Shown here one piece after another: positions 1 through 6,646 of a DNA stretch of 21,944 bases. The position numbers were made by a program, and so were the translations under genes. Within the stretch, counting starts at the first letter, position 1. Each line of letters begins with the position of its first letter. The notes below the pieces were generated by a model. It did not search any database, was not told where the DNA came from, and was given only the letters and a program-made list of their open reading frames with translations. Source of the DNA: a virus; IMG/VR virus record IMGVR_UViG_3300038701_001334, positions 1-21,944 of that record. One strand, 5' to 3'.

Positions 1-92
1 GGAAACGCTGGATCAGCTTGTGCGGGTTTTGACGCTAATGTTCCAACCAAAAGACAGATTGCCATTAATGGGATTGTTAAAATTTTCTTCAT
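1..92 (-). CDS. Secreted small protein, N-terminal part only
   Basis: The reading frame starts at the ATG complementary to 90-92 and runs off the left edge, so only 30 residues are visible. They form a signal peptide: a KK N-region, a hydrophobic core (ILTIPLMAICLLVGTLA) and an A-Q-A site before DPAF. A strong ribosome binding site (AGAAGGAAG) lies just upstream on the minus strand. The gene follows the 67-aa membrane protein and the lysis genes in the same direction. A spanin-like or other envelope role is possible from position alone, but nothing visible proves it. Confidence 0.6.
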   Translation of the reverse strand, partial: MKKILTIPLMAICLLVGTLASKPAQADPAF

Positions 93-105
93 GATTTTCT
101 TCCTT

Positions 106-309
106 CTATTTTATGAATTTACTTACAAGACTACGACCACCAATGGTTGCCCATCCTGTTGTGATCAAGGCCCATTGATCCGAGACACCAAGAACCGAAA
201 TGGCTTCAATGTCAGGAATTTCAGTAACAATTTTTAATGCTCCAACGAGAATCGCAAATGCACCGAGGATATGGATCTTATAACCGTCTAAGAAATTAAA
301 GTTAAACAT
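106..309 (-). CDS. Small membrane protein near lysis cassette
   Basis: This is a 67-aa protein beginning MFNFNFLDGYKIH. Residues about 12-30 are hydrophobic (ILGAFAILVGALKIV), and a second weaker apolar stretch near 45-58 contains ALITTGWATIGG. The 'FLDGYK' start followed by one or two membrane spans resembles small holin-like proteins beside phage endolysins, but I cannot assign a family. The start has a good SD (AAGGAGAAACAC before ATG, minus strand). It lies downstream of the endolysin in the same direction, so it may be an accessory holin or antiholin; that is inference. Confidence 0.55.
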   Translation of the reverse strand: MFNFNFLDGYKIHILGAFAILVGALKIVTEIPDIEAISVLGVSDQWALITTGWATIGGRSLVSKFIK

Positions 310-358
310 GTGTTTCTCCTTATTTGGTTTTGTTCAGTATTGAACAGTTAATAGCATA

Positions 359-880
359 TCATACAGTTTGCGTTGTTGGAAGTCTCCTATTATTTTCAGC
401 AATTTCCTGTAAAAGTGCCATTTTGAAGGCTGTAGTACGCTTTGGTGTCTGTTTATGCCATAAACTATTCATAACACTATTTATTACGCGCTGGTATCGA
501 CCATTAACCAAATTATTCCAAGTGTTGGGCCATTTCTTATACCAGTAAATCCCAAGCTGAAAATTTACATGTGTGAGTGCTGTAATGAAATCTTTTTCAA
601 ACTCACCAATTTGTTTTGCTTGGTCAATTGCAGCCAATATTGCGTCAGTCACATCATCTTTGAATAACGCTTCTACCCGCTGCGTAGATATTCGATCACC
701 CACTTTCAAATTATCTTCTGGTTTAACCAGATGTCCAATACCAACTGTTGGATAACCAAGACTATCCAAATAAACATCATTTCTGATGCCCTCTTTTTCA
801 ATCATGCTTTTTCTGATGTCTGCAAAAACATCATCAAACATTTCTTGATCTTTATCTATCTTTTTTCTTAGGAAGCACAT
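359..880 (-). CDS. Endolysin, T4-type lysozyme (GH24 muramidase)
   Basis: This 173-aa protein hydrolyses the glycan strands of peptidoglycan to release progeny. The GH24 catalytic triad is visible in the block E30-G-I-R-N-D-V-Y-L-D39-S-L-G-Y-P-T45-V-G-I-G-H50, with the same spacing as Glu11, Asp20 and Thr26 of T4 lysozyme. The C-terminal block SLWHKQTPKR (about residues 139-148) matches the T4 'SRWYNQTPNR' region. There is no signal peptide or SAR segment, so export should depend on the holin. AAGGAGACAAA precedes the ATG and supports this start, although M14 is a possible internal start. The first 29 nt overlap the end of the holin-like gene, which suggests translational coupling. Confidence 0.93.
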   Translation of the reverse strand: MCFLRKKIDKDQEMFDDVFADIRKSMIEKEGIRNDVYLDSLGYPTVGIGHLVKPEDNLKVGDRISTQRVEALFKDDVTDAILAAIDQAKQIGEFEKDFITALTHVNFQLGIYWYKKWPNTWNNLVNGRYQRVINSVMNSLWHKQTPKRTTAFKMALLQEIAENNRRLPTTQTV

Positions 881-1100
881 TTTTGTCTCCTTGACTTAGG
901 GCTTGTTTGCGTTTTCTCCACGCTGATTCAATTTGCAACGTCATGTACACACCTGTCAAGATTGCTACCAACAAACCCGCAAGATCATTAATTGTCATGG
1001 CTGCAAAAGAACCAAATAAACCTACACCACTTTTAGGCACTAAAACCGCCATATCTATGTTTGACTGTTGAACCAGTTCTTTCGCTGTTTGCTTCATCAT
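852..1100 (-). CDS. Holin-like membrane protein (T7 gp17.5-like layout)
   Basis: This is an 82-aa protein with a polar N-terminus, one clear transmembrane segment (about residues 37-55, INDLAGLLVAILTGVYMTL) and a strongly basic tail (WRKRKQ ... PKKKDR). The arrangement 'GLFG-x-x-hydrophobic span-QI-x-charged' resembles the class II holin of T7 (gp17.5). Holins permeabilise the inner membrane at a set time so that cytosolic endolysin reaches the wall. The gene lies directly upstream of and overlaps the GH24 endolysin, the usual holin-lysin order. The assignment rests on topology and position rather than a conserved motif. Confidence 0.72.
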   Translation of the reverse strand: MMKQTAKELVQQSNIDMAVLVPKSGVGLFGSFAAMTINDLAGLLVAILTGVYMTLQIESAWRKRKQALSQGDKNVLPKKKDR

Positions 1101-1109
1101 GCAATACCC

Positions 1110-2804
1110 TTATGTTTTTATAATATAGTTTAGAATTATTGTTGGTTGCACGTTGTTGTGTGCCGTACCAGAACCCTGTGATGCTGTCGCACCCGTCATG
1201 GCGTGGGTGTGTGAACCAGCCGAATTAACAAGTTCTGAATTGGTTGATGAAATGCTGTTTCTCAACGAGCTTGTTTGGAAACCATCATTACCACCTGTAC
1301 CAGAACTAGAAAAATCTAATGTATGTGAGTGAGAACCACTAGATGCTGTTACAAGTGTACCACTATCATGCGTGTGAGCCGCATTTTCACCAGCCACAAG
1401 AGCGTGTGTTTCGTCACCACCAACATTACCAAGACCATCACCATCAACACCACCAGATTGATTTGTTAATCGGTCAGCTGATGTACCACCCATATTATCT
1501 TTACCAGCTGCAACGCGACCACGAAGATCTGGTAAGTTAAATGTTGTTGATCCGTCACCAGATCCATATGTTGTCCCAATCAGTGCATAAAGTGTTGCAT
1601 ATGTTGTTCTGTTTACCTCTTGTCCGTAACACATCAACCAGCCTGATGGTGCAGCTGAACCAGCATATGGTGTCAAAGATCCTGTTGGAACTGTTGGGAC
1701 AAGCGCGATAAGATCTGCCAGTGTTGCTTTTTTAGTATTATTACTGTCAGAGTTATCACCAAATAAAAATTCATCTGCTACAGCTGGTGATGCTGAGGTT
1801 GCACCATTGATTACACCATTTGCGCGAACAATGTTTCCAATTGTTGCCTTACGATCAATATTGGTATCGCTCACATCAGCAAAGACAAGAAAATCAGACG
1901 GTGTTGGTGTCACTGTTGTGTGTGACACAACATCTTCCAAAACAGTGATTGATTCAAACGCGTAAATCTCAACAACATCTGACGCACTTAGCGCGGTAAT
2001 ACCTGTGATGGACGTACCTGTTGTTGCGGTCACATTTTGTGTTTCCAAAACACCATTGATATAAACTTGGATTTTACCTGGTGTGTAAGCAAGCGTGTTG
2101 GCATTATCGTCTGCACCAGACACGGACGTTTCACCACCTGTTGCTGTGTAAACGAATACTGGCAAATTGGTCGCGCCAATAGAATCACCAAAAGCAGAAC
2201 CATTATAAACACGAATAGAATTTGTTGACGTGTTCCAATAAAACGCACCAGTTGTGAGCGCGTTACCATCATTGTCCACTGTTGGGTCACTCGATTTTGC
2301 ACCAAGATAAATATCTGTGAACTCATCCAGCGCGTTTTCTGCACCAGTTTCAGCCAATTCAGCTGCTGTTTGTGCTGTCTCCGCTGCGTCTTTGGCTGCT
2401 TCAGCATCTGTTAAAAAATCAGAATAATCTGCGACCAAAATCCATTTTGCAGCAGCCAAATCCGTTGCGAAAACACTTGATGTGTGGGCTATTGCGCAAC
2501 GATAAAGCGCATTTGCCTCAATAACAGTATCGTTCACCGCATAAGCTGCACCGTTGGACCACGCAACAGGAGATGCCAAGCCAATTGTTAATTCTGTTGC
2601 CAAGTTTTCGGCTTTAACCACACCATTTACTAATGTTCCGTCTGATTTTTGCAACAAATTAAGATTGGTGATGATCTCACCAGTCGTGGTTGCAATATCG
2701 TTGAACTGTATCTCGATCTGATCCGCTGGCAACGGTGTTGACGGATTAGCTGATTGAAACGATGTAAAATCGTAACTCAATGTGTAAATTGTGGGTGAAG
2801 TCAT
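1110..2804 (-). CDS. Tail fibre protein with phage tail-collar domain
   Basis: This 564-aa protein is the probable receptor-binding fibre. Residues about 1-75 form an N-terminal region that may attach to the virion. Residues about 82-125 (AAYAVNDTVIEANALYRC...W) resemble small carbohydrate-binding repeats. Residues 131-160 are an Ala/Glu-rich coiled coil. Residues about 373-431 are a phage tail-collar domain (GWLMCYGQEVNR ... FNLPDLRGRV). After it come three H-x-H motifs (His477/479, 492/494, 532/534) and a terminal NNVQP-ILNYIIKT strand; such H-x-H motifs bind metal ions along T4-type fibre needles. No strong SD precedes the ATG, and an inverted repeat (2802-2845) covers the start. The long low-complexity Ser/Thr/Gly region is normal for fibres. 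Confidence 0.9.
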   Translation of the reverse strand: MTSPTIYTLSYDFTSFQSANPSTPLPADQIEIQFNDIATTTGEIITNLNLLQKSDGTLVNGVVKAENLATELTIGLASPVAWSNGAAYAVNDTVIEANALYRCAIAHTSSVFATDLAAAKWILVADYSDFLTDAEAAKDAAETAQTAAELAETGAENALDEFTDIYLGAKSSDPTVDNDGNALTTGAFYWNTSTNSIRVYNGSAFGDSIGATNLPVFVYTATGGETSVSGADDNANTLAYTPGKIQVYINGVLETQNVTATTGTSITGITALSASDVVEIYAFESITVLEDVVSHTTVTPTPSDFLVFADVSDTNIDRKATIGNIVRANGVINGATSASPAVADEFLFGDNSDSNNTKKATLADLIALVPTVPTGSLTPYAGSAAPSGWLMCYGQEVNRTTYATLYALIGTTYGSGDGSTTFNLPDLRGRVAAGKDNMGGTSADRLTNQSGGVDGDGLGNVGGDETHALVAGENAAHTHDSGTLVTASSGSHSHTLDFSSSGTGGNDGFQTSSLRNSISSTNSELVNSAGSHTHAMTGATASQGSGTAHNNVQPTIILNYIIKT

Positions 2805-2845
2805 CTCGCGCTTCCATAAATTCAGATATGACCACTGGCGAGATG
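2802..2845 (-). promoter_or_regulatory. Inverted repeat covering the tail-fibre start codon
   Basis: CATCTCGC at 2802-2809 and GCGAGATG at 2838-2845 form a perfect 8-bp inverted repeat with a 28-nt loop. In the minus-strand mRNA the 3' arm contains the fibre ATG, so pairing would hide both the start codon and the weak GGAAGCGCGAG ribosome-binding region. It may limit fibre translation. With such a long loop, formation is uncertain. Confidence 0.35.
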
Positions 2846-2893
2846 GTTAAATTCTGCCCATATTCATCAAATTACAGCATTACGACTATTTGG

Positions 2894-3142
2894 TCAATCT
2901 TTCTTCGCTTGTTGCTGTTTTGATGGTATGCTGTGAAGTTTAGCTTTTCGCTTTTTGATAAATTCATAAAACTTTTGGGCTTTTTTCACAATCGCGTCTG
3001 ACCTTGTGCCAACTTTTGACACAGTGATGGCAAGCGATAGCGCATCGGTTCGTGCTTGCTGTTCATCAAAGTCTGTCCACTCTTCTTCGTCCATATCACA
3101 ACAACATTTCTGGTCTGATGACAGATCTGGCAACCTCACCAT
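2894..3142 (-). CDS. Hypothetical 82-aa charged protein
   Basis: I do not recognise a family. The protein has an acidic, cysteine-containing N-terminal third (CCCDMDEEEWTDFDEQ) and a helical, strongly basic C-terminal half (KKAQKFYEFIKKRKAKL ... KQQQAKKD). There is no signal peptide or membrane span. The start is supported by AAGGATC before the ATG, and the gene overlaps the end of the upstream phosphoesterase gene by 47 nt in another frame, typical of packed phage genes. Position between the HTH-phosphoesterase and the tail fibre hints at a late role but does not prove one. Confidence 0.7.
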   Translation of the reverse strand: MVRLPDLSSDQKCCCDMDEEEWTDFDEQQARTDALSLAITVSKVGTRSDAIVKKAQKFYEFIKKRKAKLHSIPSKQQQAKKD

Positions 3143-4223
3143 GATCCTTATGATATGTTATCACATTTGCGCCTCTGGTTGAACCATGACCACCACGCGC
3201 TGAATGTGCGTCTTTGGCTGCCAAAGTAGAATGTTGTTCCACAATAGCCATATTATTTTCTTTTCGGTCAATGTGGTGCAAGTGCCCCGTGTGGATATAA
3301 GAATATTTTGTTGATCCATAAAGATCTCTGAACATTCCAACAATCGTTTCTGACACATTCCCCATTCTGCGCTTATGACCATGATGATAAAACAGTGAGA
3401 CATTACCCCAACCATAAGCATAATACGGAATATCGCTCATGTCGAAAGTAATACGTGGTTCGTTTTCGTATTTCCGCGCAATACACCTTGTCATCCAGTG
3501 AGATGATGATTCATTGTGATTACCTTCACAAATTATCACATGGACACTTTCGTGATGTCGCAATAATCGCCTGATCATGAAATCAAAGCATGAAATTGCG
3601 ACATCAATCACTTCGTGAAAACGACCAGAAGCATCCAGCACGTGTTTTGAGGCGGGTGTTAAAGGTAAAAGCCCATCTGCGTGTAAAAAATCACCAAGAT
3701 CGACCAATAATGCCTGTTTCGCTCTTGGTGATGATCTGACTGCCTGATTAATCCATGCGCAGATTGTGTCATGTGCCATTTCAAGATCCCACGGTTCGCC
3801 CGTTTCGCTTTGGGATGAGTATTGTCCAAGGTGGTAATCAGAAATAATATAATTACAACACAGATCTTTGATCTTTTTTCCTTTGTAGGGTTTTGCCTTG
3901 ACTGGTTTTATTTCTTTAATCAGTCCTTTTGCAAGCCGTTCCAACTTCTCAGCAATGTCGGTAGCTTCAGTATCAGATTTGAGCCACTGGCGTTCAATCT
4001 TACCTTCTTTGTTGTATTGGACTGTTGTTTTTTTGACAAAATGTTGATCTGGTAAAAAGCCATCTTCGAGGATGGCTAAATGTTTATACTGTCTCTTCCA
4101 TCGTGATAGCGTCCTGTTCGCGACACCATATTTCTTTTTAATTCCATTTGCTGTTAATCCACCAATGTGTTCTCGAACAATTTGAATTCTATCTTCTGTG
4201 CTGTATTGAGATAATGAGGCCAT
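3096..4223 (-). CDS. HTH + calcineurin-like metallophosphoesterase fusion
   Basis: This 375-aa protein has two parts. Residues about 5-48 look like a transposase/terminase-type helix-turn-helix (YSTEDRIQIV ... GIKKKYGVANRTLSRWKRQY). Residues about 120-330 are a calcineurin-like metallophosphoesterase with the full metal ligand set: S-D129-Y-H131, G-D178, G-N235-H236-N, the H280-H281-G-H283 block and H311-T-G-H314-L-H316. Such enzymes hydrolyse phosphodiesters, often as Mn-dependent nucleases, and the HTH would direct it to DNA. A good SD (AGGGAG) precedes the ATG. It sits in the late arm rather than with the replication genes, so a role in packaging, genome-end processing or host DNA attack is possible. 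A second, unrelated-looking phosphoesterase is encoded at 11142-11654. Confidence 0.85.
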   Translation of the reverse strand: MASLSQYSTEDRIQIVREHIGGLTANGIKKKYGVANRTLSRWKRQYKHLAILEDGFLPDQHFVKKTTVQYNKEGKIERQWLKSDTEATDIAEKLERLAKGLIKEIKPVKAKPYKGKKIKDLCCNYIISDYHLGQYSSQSETGEPWDLEMAHDTICAWINQAVRSSPRAKQALLVDLGDFLHADGLLPLTPASKHVLDASGRFHEVIDVAISCFDFMIRRLLRHHESVHVIICEGNHNESSSHWMTRCIARKYENEPRITFDMSDIPYYAYGWGNVSLFYHHGHKRRMGNVSETIVGMFRDLYGSTKYSYIHTGHLHHIDRKENNMAIVEQHSTLAAKDAHSARGGHGSTRGANVITYHKDHGEVARSVIRPEMLL

Positions 4224-4261
4224 ATGTTACTTCTCCCTGCGTTAGCAAGATCATAACATAA

Positions 4262-4438
4262 TTACTTGGTAGAGGCTATTGGAATTATCTCCACAAACAT
4301 TGTTGTTGTGTTCAACGAGTAAATGGATTTTGCAAATTTAGCAGACCAGAGCCACCAGTAGTTGTCGTGAATTTCATATGCTCCACCACACAGACTATCA
4401 TAGCAAATTATTCTGACAGAATATTTATATTCAAACAT
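4262..4438 (-). CDS. Small 58-aa aromatic-rich protein
   Basis: This short minus-strand gene is preceded by an excellent SD (AAAGGAGAAACACG before ATG). Its 58 residues start MFEYKYSVRIICYDSLCGG and contain a dense aromatic patch (NYWWLW) near residues 26-31 followed by AKFAKSIYSL. There is no signal peptide. No family recognised. An operator-like element (4454-4467) and an AT-rich promoter-like region lie immediately upstream, so the gene could be the first of the transcript that runs into the HTH-phosphoesterase and tail genes. Confidence 0.6.
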   Translation of the reverse strand: MFEYKYSVRIICYDSLCGGAYEIHDNYWWLWSAKFAKSIYSLNTTTMFVEIIPIASTK

Positions 4439-4453
4439 CGTGTTTCTCCTTTG

Positions 4454-4467
4454 TTGGAATTATCCTA
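4454..4467. promoter_or_regulatory. Operator-like element, site 1
   Basis: The sequence TTGGA-ATTA-TCCTA fits the recurring TTGGA-N4-TCCAA dyad with one mismatch and sits 15 nt upstream of the 58-aa gene. On the minus strand it overlaps GATAAT, a possible -10 box, so a bound repressor would block that promoter. Confidence 0.45.
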
Positions 4468-4498
4468 CATGAGTTTTTGAAAATTGCAAATTTTTTCT

Positions 4499-4558
4499 TG
4501 GCGGGGGGCACGTGAATTCTGTAGGGCCAGCACCCCTCCCCCAGGGGGTCGGGACTGG
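4499..4558. other. GC-rich island in AT-rich intergenic DNA
   Basis: The 246-bp gap between 4438 and 4685 holds no convincing gene. Its centre is a short GC-rich island in otherwise AT-rich DNA, with a run of six G (4503-4508), GGGCC (4524-4528), CACCCCTCCCCC (4531-4542) and GGGGG (4544-4548). CCAG (4527-4530) and CTGG (4555-4558) bracket an ACCCC/GGGGT stem. It lies beside a terminase-small-like gene, so a cos or terminal-repeat site is one reading and a structured regulatory element is another. Further right, GTGTGATAACAC (about 4586-4597) is a short dyad. Confidence 0.4.
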
Positions 4559-4684
4559 TATTATAGGACAGCATACCTATCCAGTGTGATAACACATATT
4601 ACGACAATTGCAGTTTGCTTATATATCAAGGGTTTAACTAAGAATGAGTATTGATAATCGTTTTACCAGAGTTTTGGAAAGACA

Positions 4685-5125
4685 TTATGTTAACATATCA
4701 TCCATATCTATGACCCCGTTATCCACTGGTTTGGCGCGTTCGTTTACCTCTTTTTGCAACTCATTCAGGCGGCGTTTTAGTTTGTCTTGCGACATGGTAG
4801 CTGGTGACTCATCAACGCCTTGTAACTCTTTTATTTCAAGGCTTTTACTCAATAATATCTCTGCTGCTCTTATGCGAGGATTAGCCCCTATAGTCTCATC
4901 ATTCGATAACTGTGACAAAATTGCAACACTCCTCAAAGCCGCAGATTTTAGCCGTTTTTCGATCAACTCACCGCTGAGTGTTGCAAAAATGTCACTACCT
5001 AAAACCGATTGTGTTGCAAAAATGTCACAGTTTAGCTCTTTACATATACTCTCTTCAGATTCACCATTTAAGAGTTTATTAAGGATTTTATGCTCTAATT
5101 CGCTTGATTTGATAACGTCATTCAT
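4685..5125 (-). CDS. DNA-binding protein, possibly terminase small subunit
   Basis: This 146-aa, mostly helical protein begins with a helix-turn-helix-like segment (LEHKILNKLLNGESEESICKELN, split here as residues about 10-32). The middle contains NPRIRAAEILL (about 83-93), a pattern common in small terminase and HTH packaging proteins, and a coiled coil follows (KLKRRLNELQKEVNE, about 114-128). Residues 34-49 contain a duplicated DIFAT unit coded by an 18-bp direct repeat. Small terminases recognise the packaging site and hand DNA to the large subunit, but no large subunit is visible in the window. The ATG has no SD; a -10 box lies 6 nt upstream, suggesting a leaderless transcript. A different transcription regulator is an alternative. 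Confidence 0.5.
   Translation of the reverse strand: MNDVIKSSELEHKILNKLLNGESEESICKELNCDIFATQSVLGSDIFATLSGELIEKRLKSAALRSVAILSQLSNDETIGANPRIRAAEILLSKSLEIKELQGVDESPATMSQDKLKRRLNELQKEVNERAKPVDNGVIDMDDMLT
4978..5028. repeat. 18-bp perfect direct repeat inside the terS-like gene
   Basis: GTGTTGCAAAAATGTCAC occurs at 4978-4995 and again at 5011-5028, exactly 33 bp apart (11 codons). An inverted partial copy, TTGCAACAC, lies at 4921-4929. The repeat encodes the duplicated DIFAT residues. Some phages place the packaging recognition site within the small-terminase gene (P22 pac), so these could be protein-binding repeats; simple duplication is the alternative. Confidence 0.55.
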
Positions 5126-5131
5126 ATTGTG

Positions 5132-5159
5132 ACTATAGCATTTACAACGATTTAATCAA
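5132..5159 (-). promoter_or_regulatory. Minus-strand promoter of the terS-like gene
   Basis: Read on the minus strand, TTGATT (complement of 5154-5159) is followed after 16 nt by TATAGT (complement of 5132-5137). Six nucleotides then separate the -10 box from the ATG at 5125, so transcription should start at or next to the A of the start codon. Confidence 0.55.
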
Positions 5160-5173
5160 ATAAATAAAAAATG

Positions 5174-5187
5174 TTGGAAATATCCAT
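5174..5187. promoter_or_regulatory. Operator-like element, site 2
   Basis: TTGGA-AATA-TCCAT lies directly against, and by one base inside, the TTGACA -35 box of the left early promoter. Its flanks (ATG before, TGACA after) match those of site 4 and of site 3 read on the minus strand. It also lies upstream of the divergent minus-strand promoter at 5132-5159. Confidence 0.55.
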
Positions 5188-5220
5188 TGACAATAACGAA
5201 TCAATATGAGATATTATAAT
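5187..5220 (+). promoter_or_regulatory. Left early promoter
   Basis: A consensus -35 TTGACA (5187-5192) is followed by an AT-rich -10 region, GATATTATAAT (5210-5220). GATATT gives a 17-nt spacer and TATTAT (5212-5217) a 19-nt spacer; the exact -10 cannot be fixed by eye. It would drive the plus-strand operon from 5273 to the terminator at 7016-7050. Confidence 0.65.
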
Positions 5221-5272
5221 CATATGTCGGGGTTTACTCGATAAAACATTGAAAACAAACGGAGAAAATAAA

Positions 5273-5614
5273 ATGACTTTAGTAAACAGCTATATACCAG
5301 ATTCACAACTATATCATGACCTTAAACAAATGGGCCGTGATAACTTCTCATATGATGGTGCATTAGCCCTCATGGAATACCTTGAACAACTAAGCGAGGA
5401 TATTGGTGAAAATATTGAATATGACCCGATTGCTTTTTGTTGTGATTTTGCAGAATATTCTGACGCTTTAGAATGTGTCGAGGGTGATGGATATGATTGT
5501 GATTTTTCAGACTGTGAAGACGAAGAAGACAAACAAAAAACTGCTATTGAATTCTTACACGAAAATACAACTGTTATAGAATTTAACGGTGGCATTATTG
5601 TCCAGGCGTTTTAA
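5273..5614 (+). CDS. Acidic early protein, conserved phage type
   Basis: This 113-aa protein is very acidic (for example DFSDCEDEEDK near residues 78-88). It has the pattern 'ALMEYLEQLSEDIGENIEYDPIA-FCCDFAEY', split here, which I recall from uncharacterised proteins in other phages and mobile elements; no function is known to me. The ATG at 5273 is chosen because GGAG (5261-5264) sits 8 nt upstream. A TTG at 5249 would add eight residues but lacks an SD. It is the first gene of the left early operon and could mimic DNA or bind a host protein, but that is only suggested by its acidity. Confidence 0.8.
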   Translation: MTLVNSYIPDSQLYHDLKQMGRDNFSYDGALALMEYLEQLSEDIGENIEYDPIAFCCDFAEYSDALECVEGDGYDCDFSDCEDEEDKQKTAIEFLHENTTVIEFNGGIIVQAF

Positions 5615-5616
5615 TC

Positions 5617-5739
5617 ATGTTGAAAAGAGTAAAAGAATTTAATTTATCCCACTGGTTGTTAAATCAACGGGCTAACTATTACACACTTATGGCTGATAAG
5701 GCCGTTAACAGATACAAAAAGAAAGCAGGTTTAAAATGA
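5617..5739 (+). CDS. 40-aa basic microprotein
   Basis: The short frame starts two bases after the preceding stop codon and its TGA overlaps the next ATG (ATGA at 5736-5739), a typical coupled phage junction. The 40 residues are basic and amphipathic (MLKRVKEFNLSHWLLNQRAN ... NRYKKKAGLK). The upstream SD is weak, so translation probably depends on coupling. No family recognised. Confidence 0.5.
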   Translation: MLKRVKEFNLSHWLLNQRANYYTLMADKAVNRYKKKAGLK

Positions 5740-6281
5740 GACAAGAAACAATAAACATATTCAAATATGAAGAATTAAACGACGAAGCAAAAGAAAAAGC
5801 GCGTCAATGGTTTTCAAATGGTCAAGAATATCATTGGTGCGACGAAGCTATTAACAGCTTAGAAGCCATTCTTGAATTATTCAGAGCACGCATAAATGAT
5901 TATAGTTTAAGCCCGTATAGTCATTCATATATCGACATTGAATTCTTTTGTGATGATATTGAAAACCTAAAAGGCATAAGAGCCTATAAATGGATTAAAA
6001 ACAATATCGAAGGTTGTAAGGGTCAATATGGTGATATTCTCAAAGAATGGTACAATTGCCCCCTAACGGGATATTGTGGCGATTACGACGCATTAGAGCC
6101 TATTCACAAGTTTATGACTGCCCCCTCTGATATAACCATTAATGAGTTATTGCAGCAATCAGCTGAGGCAATAAAAGAACATATCATAAAAGATATGGAA
6201 TATCAGGATTCACAAGAATCAATTGAAGAAAACATAATCATTAATGATTATGAATTCACTGAAACGGGGGATAGATATTAA
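5736..6281 (+). CDS. Conserved phage protein ('ELNDEAKEKAR' family)
   Basis: This is a 181-aa acidic protein. The N-terminal signature I-x-x-F-K-Y-E-E-L-N-D-E-A-K-E-K-A-R-x-W (residues 7-25) is shared by a widespread group of uncharacterised phage and proteobacterial proteins that databases sometimes label 'antitoxin-like N-terminal'. The label is weak evidence and I do not assign antitoxin activity. The middle holds conserved-looking YDIEFFCDD-type residues, and the C-terminal third is Glu/Asp-rich. An SD (GCAGGT) lies within the overlapping 40-aa gene. It is the largest gene of the left early operon. Confidence 0.78.
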   Translation: MRQETINIFKYEELNDEAKEKARQWFSNGQEYHWCDEAINSLEAILELFRARINDYSLSPYSHSYIDIEFFCDDIENLKGIRAYKWIKNNIEGCKGQYGDILKEWYNCPLTGYCGDYDALEPIHKFMTAPSDITINELLQQSAEAIKEHIIKDMEYQDSQESIEENIIINDYEFTETGDRY

Positions 6282-6283
6282 TC

Positions 6284-6424
6284 ATGTTTGATCATCCCCT
6301 ATTCACATTATTTTTTGACGTTACCGCCAATAACGGCTGGAACATTACAGCCTGGTTTATATGGCTCTTAATCGCTTTTATGTTATTTGGTGCAGTTTTT
6401 GACTTACTAACAAAGGAGAAATAA
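6284..6424 (+). CDS. 46-aa single-span membrane protein
   Basis: This short gene fits exactly between its neighbours: it starts two bases after the previous stop, and its final codons (AAGGAGAAATAA) supply the SD of the next gene. The peptide has one strong membrane span (about residues 21-42, ITAWFIWLLIAFMLFGAVFDLL) ending with a charged TKEK tail. It could be an inner-membrane effector such as a superinfection or lysis modulator; its role is unknown. Confidence 0.6.
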   Translation: MFDHPLFTLFFDVTANNGWNITAWFIWLLIAFMLFGAVFDLLTKEK

Positions 6425-6426
6425 AA

Positions 6427-6633
6427 ATGACAATTGAAAACATAAATGTAAGATTTTTCGCTTATTTCAATGATGATGAAAACGGAATTGAAATAAAAGA
6501 AATAAACAATCAAAAATTTGAAGAATTAGCAAATGATTTTCATGTAAGTTATGAAAGACATTCTGTTTTTGCTAATGGTGTAAGACAAATTTGTCTTACA
6601 ATTGACAACATGTATCAAGCTATAGACGAATAA
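6427..6633 (+). CDS. Hypothetical 68-aa early protein
   Basis: This is a small acidic protein (MTIENINVRFFAYFNDDENG ...) with alternating beta-like and helical segments and no membrane span. AAAGGAG 9 nt upstream supports the start. No family recognised. It belongs to the left early operon and shares its very AT-rich composition. Confidence 0.7.
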   Translation: MTIENINVRFFAYFNDDENGIEIKEINNQKFEELANDFHVSYERHSVFANGVRQICLTIDNMYQAIDE

Positions 6634-6646
6634 GGAGAATAAAAAA

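Noticed and set aside
1343-1540. Plus-strand frame with a striking His-rich product opposite the tail fibre
   Set aside because: It is antisense to the strongly supported fibre gene; the histidines come from reading the fibre's Gly/Val/Asn-rich codons in reverse.
4501-4553. Possible G-quadruplex in the GC-rich island
   Set aside because: Four G runs exist on the plus strand, but the first two loops are about 15-17 nt, so a stable quadruplex is unlikely.
4439-4684. Possible tRNA or structured RNA gene in the intergenic region
   Set aside because: No T-loop GGTTCGA-type sequence, acceptor stem or CCA end was found.
4644-5132. Long plus-strand frame opposite the terS-like gene
   Set aside because: It is Ser/Phe/Leu-rich with no SD, and the minus-strand frame has HTH and coiled-coil patterns plus a promoter.
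5249-5272. TTG start upstream of the first left early gene
   Set aside because: It has no SD, while ATG 5273 has GGAG 8 nt upstream; the extension mostly translates the SD region.
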